From: Bin5 sp965242905
GTDB lineage: Bacteria; Chloroflexota; Anaerolineae; Caldilineales; Caldilineaceae
Direction: 5' to 3'
DNA length: 64,000 bases
Assembly (NCBI GenBank): GCA_965242905.1
Contig: CBDETM010000002.1
Span: 5,146,001-5,210,000, forward strand
The position numbers and the translations under genes are program-made. Below are positions 26,086-34,743 of the stretch, in pieces. The notes under the pieces are model-generated. The model worked only from the letters and a program-made list of their open reading frames with translations, did not search any database and was not told the origin of the DNA. Within the stretch, counting starts at the first letter, position 1, and each line of letters begins with the position of its first letter.

Positions 26086-26226
26086 GACATCGTAGCGGGA
26101 AGGCTGGCTGGCAGGTTGCGGCGATGCAGGAGGCAGATCAGGATGACCCTATTCTGACCTTTGGAGTCATTCCAGGCCAATTTCGGCAAGAAACACGCTT
26201 GGCAAGTAGAACGGAGAAAGGATTTC

Positions 26227-27009
26227 ATGACACATCGTTTCAGCATATGTTCTTATAGCTTTCGCCGGTCGTTCGAGAACGGCAGCATGGATTATCAGGG
26301 CTACGTGGCATTCAACCAGCGCCAGGGGTTTTCGCAGCTTGATCCGTGGATGAAGCATCTGGAGCCGGCGCTGGAGGACAGGGCATGGCTGGCGGACGCC
26401 AAGAGAATGGCGGAAGATGCGGGGCTGCCCTATGGGTGCATTGCGGTGGACGGCGGTCACATGTACGAGGAGGATGCCTCACGGCGAAGTGAGTGCAGGG
26501 AGATGGCACTGCGCTGGCTGGACGTGGCGGCGTCTCTTGGCGCTACGCAGATGCGCATCGATTCGGGTGGGCCTGAAGCGTTGACCGACGAGGTCTTTGC
26601 AGTCATCGTTGAAGGCTACAACGAGCTGATCCCGCGAGCCCGGGCGGCCAAGGTGGAAATCCTGGTGGAGAACCATTGGGGGCCAACAAAGCACGCGGAG
26701 AATACGGTCAGGCTGCTGGAGGAGGTAGAGGGGCTAGGGCTGCTGTTCGATACGAATAACTGGGCGGAAGGCACACATGAACGGGCCTGGGAGCTTTGCG
26801 CGCCGTATGCTCGCCTGACACATTTCAAGACGTTTTCTTTTGACAGCCGGGGCGATGACCCTTCGGTCGATTTGCAGAAGGCCTGCGACACTTTGCTGGA
26901 GGGCGGGTACAAAGGCGTTTGGGGGATTGAGTCAACGCCTGAGGACGGCGACGAGGAAGGCGCAGCCGTGAAGACGATGGCGCTGCTGAAACGGGTGCTG
27001 GGGGTATAG
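26227..27009 (+). CDS. Sugar phosphate isomerase/epimerase family protein (TIM barrel)
   Basis: About 260 residues with AP-endonuclease-2-like TIM-barrel motifs: FSICSYSFRRSFENGSMDY at the N-terminus, VEILVENHWGPTKH (metal Glu), LGLLFDTNNW, THFKTFSFDSRGDDP and GIESTPEDGDEEG. ATG 26227 is preferred over a start at 26161, because GAAAGGA lies just upstream and the family N-terminus begins there. It is followed by a Gfo/Idh/MocA oxidoreductase, a pairing common in inositol and unusual-sugar catabolism. The substrate is unknown. Confidence 0.85.
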   Translation: MTHRFSICSYSFRRSFENGSMDYQGYVAFNQRQGFSQLDPWMKHLEPALEDRAWLADAKRMAEDAGLPYGCIAVDGGHMYEEDASRRSECREMALRWLDVAASLGATQMRIDSGGPEALTDEVFAVIVEGYNELIPRARAAKVEILVENHWGPTKHAENTVRLLEEVEGLGLLFDTNNWAEGTHERAWELCAPYARLTHFKTFSFDSRGDDPSVDLQKACDTLLEGGYKGVWGIESTPEDGDEEGAAVKTMALLKRVLGV

Positions 27010-27027
27010 GTTTCGGCGAACGTCGTG

Positions 27028-27072
27028 GCGCGTACGAGGGCACCCACAAGGGGTGGCCGTACGGGGGATGAC
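27028..27072 (+). repeat. Short palindromic repeat B
   Basis: CGAGGGCACCCACAAGGGG core with a degenerate right half (TGGCCGTACGGGGGAT). The consensus hairpin is GGGCACCC-ACAAG-GGTGCCC followed by CCTACGGGGGAT. Other copies are at 33441, 41109, 41179, 61985 and 62078, with relatives at 54115-54310. Confidence 0.75.
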
Positions 27073-27200
27073 CGGGTGGAGGGAAGTGTCGACGGCACTG
27101 GAGATATAGCGGAAGGGCTACAATTGGGCTGGGCAGATTCGAAATTTAGTGCTTTTTGTACCAGTTCATCATTACTCACATAAAAGAAGAGCAAAGGAAA

Positions 27201-28307
27201 ATGACAGTCGAGAAGACTCGAATCGGGATCATCGGCGTGGGCCAGATCGGGAAGGGCCACGTACGCAAGTATATGATGATGCCGCACGTGGAGATCGCGG
27301 CGATTGCGGACATTGACGAGGCCGAGGCAAAGAGGGTGGCTGCAGAAAACGGAATCGCCAGCGTGTACACGGATTTCCGTGAGTTGCTGGCGCGGGACGA
27401 CATCAAGGCGGTCGATGTCTGTCTGCACAACAATTTCCATATGCCGGCGACGGTGGCAGCGCTGGAGGCGGGAAAGCACGTGTTCTGCGAAAAGCCGATG
27501 GCGGGCGCCTACGTAGATGCCGAGAGGATGTTGGAAGCATCGAGAGAGCAGGGCAAGATGCTCAGCATCCAGAACCGCGTTTACTTTACGAACGAAACCA
27601 AGGCGGCCAAAGCGCTGATAGACGGCGGCCGTCTGGGGAAGGTGTATCACGCGCGTTCGACGGGGTATCGACGGCGGGGGCGGCCGTTTGTGGATGGCTA
27701 CGGTTCGCCCTTCTTTGTGAACAAGGAGACCGCCAGCGGGGGCGCGCTTTATGATATGGGCGTCTATCATATTTCGACGATGCTCTACTTGCTGGGCAAC
27801 CCTGATGTGCTGCGGATCTCGGGCAAGACGTACCAGGAGATTGCAATGAACGCGGCGCGGCGGGAGAGCAGCGGTTACAATGTGGAGGAGTTGGGCCTGG
27901 GATTCGTACGGCTGGCCGACAACATTACGCTGGATATAATCGAGGCGTGGGCCATCAATCTGGACGCATTTGAGGGTTCCTACGTGGTCGGCAGTGAAGG
28001 GGGTGTACGGCTTGAGCCGTTCGGCTATTTCCACAGCGCCGGGGACCTGGACCTGGACTCCACGGCCAATCTGCATATGTTCAATTTCCGTTTGCACAAT
28101 GTTCACGGGCAGGGAGACGTGTACGACAGTGAGCAGGAGCATTGGATCGCGGCGGTGGAGGGCAGGGTGGAGCTGCTGCCGACGGCTGAGATCGCTTTGA
28201 ATTGTATGCTGATTTCGGAGGGCATATATTTGTCGAATCAGCTGGGTCGAGAGGTGAGCGCGGAGGAGGTGCGTGAGGCATCGGTTTCGACGGCGGTGGC
28301 TATCTGA
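27201..28307 (+). CDS. Gfo/Idh/MocA family oxidoreductase
   Basis: About 368 residues. N-terminal Rossmann fold RIGIIGVGQIGKGH binds NAD(P); VCLHNNFHMPATVAAL and GKHVFCEKPMAGAYVDAE include the family EKP motif with its conserved Lys. The C-terminal alpha/beta domain has GGALYDMGVYHISTMLYLLG (the GG...D.G.H segment with catalytic His). Such enzymes oxidise or reduce sugars, inositols or related compounds. ATG 27201 follows AAAGGA; the upstream extension would need a TTG start at 27156. It is convergent with the bicupin gene, with a shared terminator between. Confidence 0.92.
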   Translation: MTVEKTRIGIIGVGQIGKGHVRKYMMMPHVEIAAIADIDEAEAKRVAAENGIASVYTDFRELLARDDIKAVDVCLHNNFHMPATVAALEAGKHVFCEKPMAGAYVDAERMLEASREQGKMLSIQNRVYFTNETKAAKALIDGGRLGKVYHARSTGYRRRGRPFVDGYGSPFFVNKETASGGALYDMGVYHISTMLYLLGNPDVLRISGKTYQEIAMNAARRESSGYNVEELGLGFVRLADNITLDIIEAWAINLDAFEGSYVVGSEGGVRLEPFGYFHSAGDLDLDSTANLHMFNFRLHNVHGQGDVYDSEQEHWIAAVEGRVELLPTAEIALNCMLISEGIYLSNQLGREVSAEEVREASVSTAVAI

Positions 28308-28337
28308 TTTTGTCCACGACTGGCCGCGAAGAACACC

Positions 28338-28436
28338 CTGCTTTGATCCGCGAAGGCACGCGAAGGGGCGCGAAGAACGTCTTTCTTTAATCCGCGAAGG
28401 CACGCGAAGGGGCGCGAAGGGCCGCGAAGAACATCT
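28338..28436 (+). repeat. Tandem GCGAAGG-type repeat C
   Basis: Two tandem units of ATCCGCGAAGGCACGCGAAG followed by GGGCGCGAAG(A/G) blocks. A related array lies at 34543-34612. It sits directly after the oxidoreductase gene and codes for nothing recognisable. Confidence 0.75.
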
Positions 28437-28517
28437 AAGGCTAAGGGGATTTTCCTTGCGCTAATGCGCGGATTGGCCAGACGTTTACAGGTCCTAGTCA
28501 GTCTTTGAGAGACAAAC

Positions 28518-28557
28518 AAGGGCACCAAGGATAAGAAAGTGTCTCCTTGGTGCCCTT
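28518..28557. terminator. Bidirectional terminator
   Basis: A 14-bp perfect stem (AAGGGCACCAAGGA with TCCTTGGTGCCCTT) around a 12-base loop, between the convergent oxidoreductase (plus) and bicupin (minus) genes. Short T and A runs flank the stem, so it could act on both strands. Confidence 0.8.
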
Positions 28558-28596
28558 TACAGTTGTAGCTGAATTTTCTGTGGAGTGCAGGACCCT

Positions 28597-29325
28597 TTAG
28601 ATGGACTGGCAGCGGATTAGGCGGGCCGTTTCATCCCGGTGATTGCGGACGGTCTGGGCTTCGCCTGAGGGGATGAATGCGCCTTCGTGACGTGAGGCGC
28701 GTAGGGTATCTCCGCCGGCTGTGATCGATACCTCGCCACCCCAGACAAACCAGACGGCTTCCTTGTCATTGGGCGCTGCCTCCAATTGTCCTCCTTGCCC
28801 CAGTTCATAGTAGTCAAGCCGCATCTCCGGTGTTCCCGTGGCGGGGGAGGCGGGAACCCACGAAGCCGTCTTTCCTTCCTGGGAAGCGTCACCGGACGCG
28901 AGGTTGTCGATGCGTACGGTTGTCTGATGGTTGTCAGGCGGGCGAGGCGTCGTGCCGGTTTTGGAAGGGTCGCGTTCTCCCCGGTAGAGGGCCTGGTCGG
29001 GTGGGGCCTGGAAGCTGATCAGGGTGGCCTCGGCGCCGCTGGTGTTGACGGTGCCGTGTACTTCGGGGGAAGGCACGTAGGCGAACTGGCCGGCCGTGAT
29101 TGGGGTGTAGGTATCCCCCTGCCGTACTGAGACTCCCCCCTCCAGAACGATGAATATGTCGGCGGACTCTTCGTGAAAGTGCTGAGGGAACTCCTCGTCA
29201 GCCTGGAAAACGGAATAGTTGAGGGTAATGTCCTGCGCGCCGGTCGAGGGCCCGACCAGGTTGCGGGAATCGCCTTTGCCCATTTGGAATGCAGCGGCCT
29301 TGCCGGCGGAGAGAAGGGTTGCCAT
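28597..29325 (-). CDS. Bicupin (two-cupin-domain) protein
   Basis: A 242-residue protein with two cupin beta-barrels. The first (about 35-115) shows FPQHFHEESADIFIVLEGG and GQFAYVPSPEVHGTVN, keeping the His, His, Glu, His metal ligands. The second (about 165-240) shows LDYYELGQGGQLEAAPN and EGAFIPSGEAQTVRNH, where most metal ligands seem lost. Cupins include dioxygenases, isomerases and sensors. It lies downstream of a PhyH gene on the same strand (156 bp apart) and may act in the same pathway; the substrate is unknown. Confidence 0.8.
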   Translation of the reverse strand: MATLLSAGKAAAFQMGKGDSRNLVGPSTGAQDITLNYSVFQADEEFPQHFHEESADIFIVLEGGVSVRQGDTYTPITAGQFAYVPSPEVHGTVNTSGAEATLISFQAPPDQALYRGERDPSKTGTTPRPPDNHQTTVRIDNLASGDASQEGKTASWVPASPATGTPEMRLDYYELGQGGQLEAAPNDKEAVWFVWGGEVSITAGGDTLRASRHEGAFIPSGEAQTVRNHRDETARLIRCQSI

Positions 29326-29481
29326 GGACTGGACTCCTGCTGGAAATGTGTTTGTTGCGGGCCGGCCGCAGAGATAAGTGGGCGCTCGTCATGTTGCGGC
29401 TGGCCAGCACAAGAGCGCCAAGAAACTATTTGGCTGCGGGTACCGCCCCTATTTCAGTCGACAGTTTTCTTACCACTTTGC

Positions 29482-30372
29482 CTAGACGCTGTAATGGGAG
29501 CCGTCGCTCAGATTGTTGGCGGCGCGCACGGGGCGGAAGAGGGTCCGGCGCAGGGGCGGCATCGAGGCCACGAGTTCGGGATGGGGATCCCAGTCGTGCC
29601 ACTTGCTGTCGGGGGTATTGTAGCAACTGAAAATGGCCACGCGCGGGGTCTCGCGGTTGGTCCAGGGGCGGGCGCTATGGGTCAGCGATTCGGTGAAGAA
29701 GAGAACAGAGCCGGCAGGACAGGTGTAATCGTCCCAGACCGGTGAGTGCTGGTCATGGATTGAGTCGGGTGCGGGATAGGCGGACTTGTGGCTACCGGTC
29801 ACAAGGAGGGTTCCGTCGCCTTCGCGGACGGGATTCAGTTCCCAGACGACGCGAGTCAGGCCGGCGTGCGACTTGCCGGGAACGCTGTGATAGAAGTGCG
29901 TGTCGCCGGGAAAGCGGAAGAAACCGCTGCCGTTATGGGGCCCAAATTTGCCTTCGCCGGCTTCGCGGTAGAAAAGGCTACAGGACTCCATGCGGAAACC
30001 GTAACAGTTCTTACGTGATAGAGGCGGGAAGGCGACGAATTCGTTCATGAAGCCGACGACAACGGGGTGGTCGGAGAGCTTAGTCATCGGCCCTCCCAGA
30101 GGCGAGCGCTCGTGTTCGGGGATCGATTCGGGGTCGTGCTGAAGCTGCAGGCCAAAGTCACGCATTTCCCTGGCTTCCTCTGGGGCCAGGACGCCGGGGA
30201 TGAGAAGCCAGCCATTCTTGTCAAAGCAGTACTTCTGTTCCGGTGTGAGGTCGACGACGGGCAGGCCGTCGGCGTTTGCGCTGGGGTATTCCTGTGCGCT
30301 CAAGTCGAGCTGCTGCCCGAGGCTGTGTGCAAAAATGTAGGGTGTATTGTCGCCAAGCTGTTGATCGGGCAT
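29482..30372 (-). CDS. PhyH-family protein with HxG instead of HxD iron motif
   Basis: A 296-residue phytanoyl-CoA dioxygenase-superfamily protein: FDKNGWLLIPGVLAPEEARE (about 50-69), RVVWELNPVREGDGTLLV and GSHKSAYPAP (about 174-202), SVLFFTESLTHSARPW (about 222-237; distal His232), and PRVAIF with the 2-oxoglutarate-binding Arg near 244. Where the facial triad normally shows HxD, this protein reads GPHNGSG (H146-N147-G148). An Asp-to-Gly/Ala change at this position is a hallmark of Fe/2-oxoglutarate halogenases, but a related subfamily in planctomycete-type genomes also reads LHGGG with no known chemistry. The other two PhyH proteins in the window keep HxD. Confidence 0.85.
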   Translation of the reverse strand: MPDQQLGDNTPYIFAHSLGQQLDLSAQEYPSANADGLPVVDLTPEQKYCFDKNGWLLIPGVLAPEEAREMRDFGLQLQHDPESIPEHERSPLGGPMTKLSDHPVVVGFMNEFVAFPPLSRKNCYGFRMESCSLFYREAGEGKFGPHNGSGFFRFPGDTHFYHSVPGKSHAGLTRVVWELNPVREGDGTLLVTGSHKSAYPAPDSIHDQHSPVWDDYTCPAGSVLFFTESLTHSARPWTNRETPRVAIFSCYNTPDSKWHDWDPHPELVASMPPLRRTLFRPVRAANNLSDGSHYSV

Positions 30373-30503
30373 TGGAACTCAAGTCCTTTCGGTGGTCCAG
30401 GCGGCCAGTGCCTTGGTCGCAGGGTTGGCCATGTTTAGGGATTGCATACAGTTGGAATCATACACCAGGAGCAGAGTAATCTAAAGCGCGGGAATCGGAT
30501 TGG

Positions 30504-30715
30504 GTGCGTCCCGGAATTGTGGTGGGCGTGGGCAGGCACAAGGCGGGCGCCTACAGGGATTTGATGGGGCTGGCGGGACGTGGTCTGGCTGGACACGTTC
30601 GATTGGGCACTCGTCACCAATGTCGGCACCAGGTCATCGAGGCATGTTGTAGGAGAGGGGGCGTTGCGGGGGCGGAGCCCCCGCACAAGGGAGGGCCGAA
30701 TAGGCCCGACCGCCC
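30504..30715 (+). repeat. Composite intergenic repeat A, copy 3 (internally deleted)
   Basis: A 212-bp copy lacking about 110 bp of the left-middle part but keeping GACGTGGTCTGGCTGGACAC, TCACCAATGTCGGCACCAGG and the full double-hairpin right end. It lies in the 30373-31037 gap. Bases 30759-31037 show GGAAACTGGATTGGGAAC, a module also found beside copies 4 and 5, and no gene. Confidence 0.85.
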
Positions 30716-30720
30716 AACGG

Positions 30721-30758
30721 CAGTAGTCAGTAGTCAGTGGTCAGTGGTCAGTGGTCAG
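30721..30758 (+). repeat. Heptanucleotide tandem repeat (CAGTAGT/CAGTGGT)n
   Basis: Five head-to-tail units (two CAGTAGT then CAGTGGT) abutting the right end of repeat A copy 3, followed by CAGAGACGGCGCT, which also follows the run at 46255-46287. Confidence 0.8.
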
Positions 30759-31037
30759 AGACGGCGCTTATTCTGGCGGAAACTGGATTGGGAACCGACC
30801 GCGGTTTGGTTGCTACCGGGAAGAAAACGAAAGCTTTCCACCAGTTTGGGAGGCGACTGAAAATTGAGGTGTTTGGAACTCGTTCAGCGTGCATGGTACA
30901 CTCTCTCTCGATTATTGATCCCCAGGAAGGTCTAAGAAGCAGTCCATTCGTTTTCGACGCTCTGTTCGTCAATTGAGAGTGGTTCTGCCTTTAATCATTG
31001 TTTGGTATTGCCATCCACTCTGAGAGGAGAAATCTTG

Positions 31038-32399
31038 ATGACTAAGACCACGCGAAGAGACTTCCTGCAAAAGGCCAGTTTTGTCACCGCTGGCGGGTTG
31101 CTGGCGGCTTGTGCTGCGCCTGCGGCGCCGGCGGCAGAAGGCGACGGCGAGATGGCGCCGTCAGTAGAGATGTTGGAGCTGCGTGTCGGCGCGATTGCCG
31201 GCATCGTAACTGAGGGATTGCAGGCCTTGGCGGACCTGTACATGGAGGAGAACAGCAACATTTCGGTGTCGATCGATGTGCTGGCCGACGAGCAATATCA
31301 GCAGGCGTTCCTGCTCTTTTCCAGCGAGGATACGCCGGACGTGTCATGGTATCAGTGCGTGCCGGCAAACCGCTTCAATGACATGGTAACCAGCCAGATC
31401 CTGGTCCCGTTTGATGACCTTTATGAGCAGGAGGGCTGGTATGACGCGTATCCGGAAGGGATCGTCGATTTTCAACGTCAGCCTGACGGCCACTTTTATT
31501 CGGCGACAATTGCCGTAGTGTGGACGCCCTACACCTATTACAACAAGGAGATCTTCGACGAGATTGGCGTGTCTCCGCCGGAAACCTGGGACGAACTGTA
31601 TGAGATGTCGGCAGAGTTCCGGGCGGCCGGATACCAGCCGCTGGCGGTCGACTACAACATGGGGATTCAGAGCCACTTCAATGACGGCATGCAGCTGCGA
31701 TCGTGGAGCCGGGACCAGTACAACTGCATGCCGATTCTGTGGCGGTCGGACCGGCCGGCGGATTGCAACGAGTACAGCTGGACGGACCCGGACTCGGTGC
31801 GGATCTACGAGTACATCCAGGCGATGGTCGACAACGGGGTCTTCGTTGACGGGGTGACGGGGCTGACGGACTATCAGAACGGCAGGTCGTTGTTCACGAC
31901 GGGCAAGACGGCAATGTGGCAGACCGGCTCGTGGGACGGCGGAGGAGCAGGGCTCGAGCGAGACGTCGAATTCGATTTTGGGTATTTCTACTATCCTGAG
32001 ATCCGACCGGAGCGGACCGGAAAGGTTGGGGCCTGGGTTCCCGACGGGCTGATCGTTCCGAAGTCGGGCAGTAACATTGAAGCGTCGCTGGAGTTCGTGG
32101 CCTGGGCCTACCGTCTGCCGCAGGCTTCGCTGTATGCACAGACGTCCGGGCTCCCCCATGGCCGCGCGGACATTCCTGCTGAAGTCTACGCTGAGATTCT
32201 GAGCGAGATGCAGCTGGCATTCCTGGAAGACAACAATAGGTACGGGACACCGGCGTTGTTCGAGGCATCGAGCAGCCAGCCGTACCAGCAGGCGACGATC
32301 AAGTCGGTGGACCAGATGATGGCGGGCGGGCTGACTCCTGAAGAGGCTGCGGCCTGGATGCAGGAAAAGACTGTGGAGATTCAGGCCGACCAGAGCTAG
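31038..32399 (+). CDS. Extracellular sugar-binding lipoprotein of ABC importer 1
   Basis: About 453 residues, SBP_bac_1 type. The N-terminus carries a Tat-like TTRRDFLQKASFV signal followed by the lipobox LLAAC, so it is probably exported folded and lipid-anchored. The mature part has LRVGAIAGIVTEGLQALADL, YSATIAVVWTPYTYYNKEIF and KTAMWQTGSWDGG, typical of oligosaccharide or glycerol-phosphate binding proteins. ATG 31038 is chosen over 31002 because GAGAGGAG precedes it and the Tat signal then begins at residue 5. A stem-loop and two permeases follow. Confidence 0.92.
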   Translation: MTKTTRRDFLQKASFVTAGGLLAACAAPAAPAAEGDGEMAPSVEMLELRVGAIAGIVTEGLQALADLYMEENSNISVSIDVLADEQYQQAFLLFSSEDTPDVSWYQCVPANRFNDMVTSQILVPFDDLYEQEGWYDAYPEGIVDFQRQPDGHFYSATIAVVWTPYTYYNKEIFDEIGVSPPETWDELYEMSAEFRAAGYQPLAVDYNMGIQSHFNDGMQLRSWSRDQYNCMPILWRSDRPADCNEYSWTDPDSVRIYEYIQAMVDNGVFVDGVTGLTDYQNGRSLFTTGKTAMWQTGSWDGGGAGLERDVEFDFGYFYYPEIRPERTGKVGAWVPDGLIVPKSGSNIEASLEFVAWAYRLPQASLYAQTSGLPHGRADIPAEVYAEILSEMQLAFLEDNNRYGTPALFEASSSQPYQQATIKSVDQMMAGGLTPEEAAAWMQEKTVEIQADQS

Positions 32400-32448
32400 A
32401 CGGAGAAGGATCCGGGGAAACCCTTTCGAGATGTAGTGCTAACTTGAG

Positions 32449-32478
32449 CAGGGAGGTTCGAAAGGGCCTCCCTGTTTT
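32449..32478 (+). terminator. Attenuator-like stem-loop between binding-protein and permease genes
   Basis: CAGGGAGG and CCTCCCTG form an 8-bp stem followed by TTTT, 50 bases after the binding-protein stop and just before the GGAGG of the permease. It probably gives partial termination or 3'-end protection so that the binding protein is made in excess. Confidence 0.75.
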
Positions 32479-32495
32479 GGTATGGAGGTGCAGAG

Positions 32496-33428
32496 TTGGC
32501 AACCGTGCAATCAAGGCAGGCGGTCGGGACAGCGGGCGGCAGCAGATTCATGCGCAACTTCAGGAAGGTTTTGCCGTGGTATCTGTTCATCGCGCCGGCT
32601 TCGCTGATGCTGCTGACGCTGATGGCCTACCCACTGTTCGACACGCTGCGGCTGTCGCTATTCAAGTGGGGCGGGCTGGGGCCGCAATCATTTATTGGGC
32701 TGAGGAATTTCTCGAAGCTTTTCGGCGACGATGTTTTCTGGCGAGCACTCGGCAACAGCTTTATTTTCGCTATTGTCGTGCCTTTCTTCACGGTGTCGAT
32801 CGGGCTGTTCCTAGGGGTAGCGATCAGCCGCCGCATGAAGGGGTGGCAGGTCTATCGCATTGCATTTTTTATTCCTGTGATGATGTCGGGCGTGGTGGTG
32901 GCGACGCTGTGGGCGAATATGTTTGAGTTCAACCACGGGTTGTTCAACACGGTGCTGCGCGGCATCGGGCTCGACGCCCTGGCGCAGAACTGGCTGGGAG
33001 ACCGCAACGTGGCGTTGATGAGCGTCATGCTTGTGCCGATCTGGCAGTCAGTGGGATTTCCAATGATCGTTCTGCTGGCGGCGATTGAGGGGATACCGCA
33101 GGATATGCACGATGCCGCCACGATGGACGGTGTGAACGAGTGGCAGAGGATTTGGGGCCTGACCGTGCCGCTGATCAAGCCTGTGCTGGCGTCGATAACG
33201 ATGCTCTCGATCATCGGGGCGATGAAGGTATTTGACATCGTGCTGGTGATGACGAAGGGCGGACCGGCCTTCAGCACGCAGGTGTTGGGGTACTACCTGT
33301 TTGAGACGGCCTTCCGTTCGGGCTACTTTGGCTACGGGTCGGCGATTGCGGTGGTTATGTTTGTGGTTGTTTTCGCGATTGCTTACGCGTATGTGCGCGG
33401 GGTGCGGATAGAGAGCGTGGAGTATTAG
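32496..33428 (+). CDS. Sugar ABC transporter permease, MalF type (importer 1)
   Basis: A 310-residue inner-membrane protein with six predicted helices. The first is WYLFIAPASLMLLTLMAYPL (about 29-48). The ATPase-contact EAA-like loop is DMHDAATMDGVNEWQRIWGL (about 204-223), followed by TVPLIKPVLASI. The TTG start at 32496 is supported by a strong GGAGGTG six bases upstream. It pairs with the MalG-type permease at 33592; a repeat B unit lies between the two genes. Confidence 0.92.
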   Translation: MATVQSRQAVGTAGGSRFMRNFRKVLPWYLFIAPASLMLLTLMAYPLFDTLRLSLFKWGGLGPQSFIGLRNFSKLFGDDVFWRALGNSFIFAIVVPFFTVSIGLFLGVAISRRMKGWQVYRIAFFIPVMMSGVVVATLWANMFEFNHGLFNTVLRGIGLDALAQNWLGDRNVALMSVMLVPIWQSVGFPMIVLLAAIEGIPQDMHDAATMDGVNEWQRIWGLTVPLIKPVLASITMLSIIGAMKVFDIVLVMTKGGPAFSTQVLGYYLFETAFRSGYFGYGSAIAVVMFVVVFAIAYAYVRGVRIESVEY

Positions 33429-33440
33429 AGGCAGTTGTCG

Positions 33441-33492
33441 ATCCACGAGGGCACCCACAAGGGGTGCCCCTACGGGGGATGGCTGGGTGGAA
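33441..33492 (+). repeat. Short palindromic repeat B
   Basis: Good match to the consensus: ACGAGGGCACCCACAAGGGG, TGCCCCTACGGGGGATGG, then CTGGGTGGAATGAAATG. The same GGTTGGAAGAAATG-like tail follows the copy at 41179, so the unit is longer than its hairpin. Confidence 0.8.
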
Positions 33493-33591
33493 TGAAATGT
33501 TAGTTCGCTCCAGAGCCCTTGGCAGAGGTGGACCTGGACATTTTCGAAGGCAGTACAGGTTTGGCGAGTCAGTTTGAAAGGAACGGGATAG

Positions 33592-34503
33592 ATGGCGGCA
33601 GACAGGTTAACTTCGCGTTCGGCGGGCGGGAGCGTACGGGGAGACAGGACACTTGGCTGGTGGGCCGGAAGCAGCTTGCGGCCTATTATCTATGGGATTC
33701 TGATTGTGGGAGCGCTGGTCCAGGTGTACCCGATCTTTTTTCTGCTGATGAACACGCTCAAGACGGATACACAGATACTGAATACGCCTTTCAGTTTGCC
33801 GACGGGCTTCTCGATGGCGCCCTTCATTGATGTCTGGACGGGTGACCGCACGGGGATGTTCTTCGGGAGGTATTTTTTCAACAGCGCAATCGTGCTGGCG
33901 GCGACGATTGTACTGATGCTGGCGATTTCGTGTTTGTGCGGCTACGCGATGGCGCGGGGACAGTTTCCTGGCAACGGGACTTTGCATCAGGCGCTGCTGC
34001 TCAGCCTGGCCGTGCCGGCACACGCACTCGCCATTCCACTGTACTTTTTTGTAGGCAGTCTGGGGCTGCGCAACAGCCTGTTTGGGCTGACACTGGTCTA
34101 TGCGGCACTGGGCGCGCCGTTTACGATTATCCTGATGCGGGCTTATTTCATGCATATGCCGGTGGAGTTGGAAGAGGCGGCGCGCATTGACGGCTGCGGC
34201 AGGCTTGGCGTCTTCCTGCGGATCGTTATGCCCATCAGCCGCGGGCCGATCGCAGGCATGGCGATTATCAACATCAACTGGATCTGGAGCGAGCTTTTCT
34301 TCTCGCTGATTCTGATGAATAAGGCGGACGTACGAACGTTGCCGCTGGCGATCGCGTTGTATAAGCCGGCGCCAATGACTGTGGAGACGGTGCTGGCGCT
34401 GCAGTACGCGGCGATGGCGCTGGCCACGATACCGGTATTGATTTTGTTTTTCCTGTTTCAGCGGCAGATTGCGTCGGGCATGACGATGGGGGCGTTCAAG
34501 TAG
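33592..34503 (+). CDS. Carbohydrate ABC transporter permease, MalG type (importer 1)
   Basis: A 303-residue permease partnering the one at 32496. Helix one is YGILIVGALVQVYPIFFLLM (about 36-55). The EAA loop ELEEAARIDGCGRLGVFLRI (about 189-208) and VMPISRGPIAGMAII follow. The C-terminus ends FQRQIASGMTMGAFK, typical of the family. No ATP-binding gene follows, so a shared MsmK/UgpC-like ATPase is expected elsewhere. Confidence 0.92.
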   Translation: MAADRLTSRSAGGSVRGDRTLGWWAGSSLRPIIYGILIVGALVQVYPIFFLLMNTLKTDTQILNTPFSLPTGFSMAPFIDVWTGDRTGMFFGRYFFNSAIVLAATIVLMLAISCLCGYAMARGQFPGNGTLHQALLLSLAVPAHALAIPLYFFVGSLGLRNSLFGLTLVYAALGAPFTIILMRAYFMHMPVELEEAARIDGCGRLGVFLRIVMPISRGPIAGMAIININWIWSELFFSLILMNKADVRTLPLAIALYKPAPMTVETVLALQYAAMALATIPVLILFFLFQRQIASGMTMGAFK

Positions 34504-34542
34504 CTGCTGCGACTCTTGAGAGTCTTATAGACAAAACTAATT

Positions 34543-34612
34543 TATCCGCGAAGGCACGCGAAGGGACGCGAAGAACATATTTCTGTCTGCGAAGGGTCGC
34601 GAAGAACAGCAG
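34543..34612 (+). repeat. Tandem GCGAAGG-type repeat C
   Basis: ATCCGCGAAGGCACGCGAAG then GGACGCGAAGAACATATTTC and GTCTGCGAAGGGTCGCGAAG, related to the array at 28338-28436. Located between the importer 1 operon and the first P450 gene. Confidence 0.75.
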
Positions 34613-34743
34613 GAGCTACTGGGAATTCCCTGACGTGAATGCGCGGATCAGCGGCACTTTGCTTCCGCAGATCGCTGTAATGATAAAGGGCAACGAGTTC
34701 CAGTCGCTACTTCGCTGCAAGTGCTGGTCAAGGAGCTAGCAGA

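Noticed and set aside
26616..28403. 595-codon open frame on the minus strand
   Set aside because: It lies opposite the isomerase and the Gfo/Idh/MocA gene, both of which have clear family motifs; it is a GC-rich antisense shadow.
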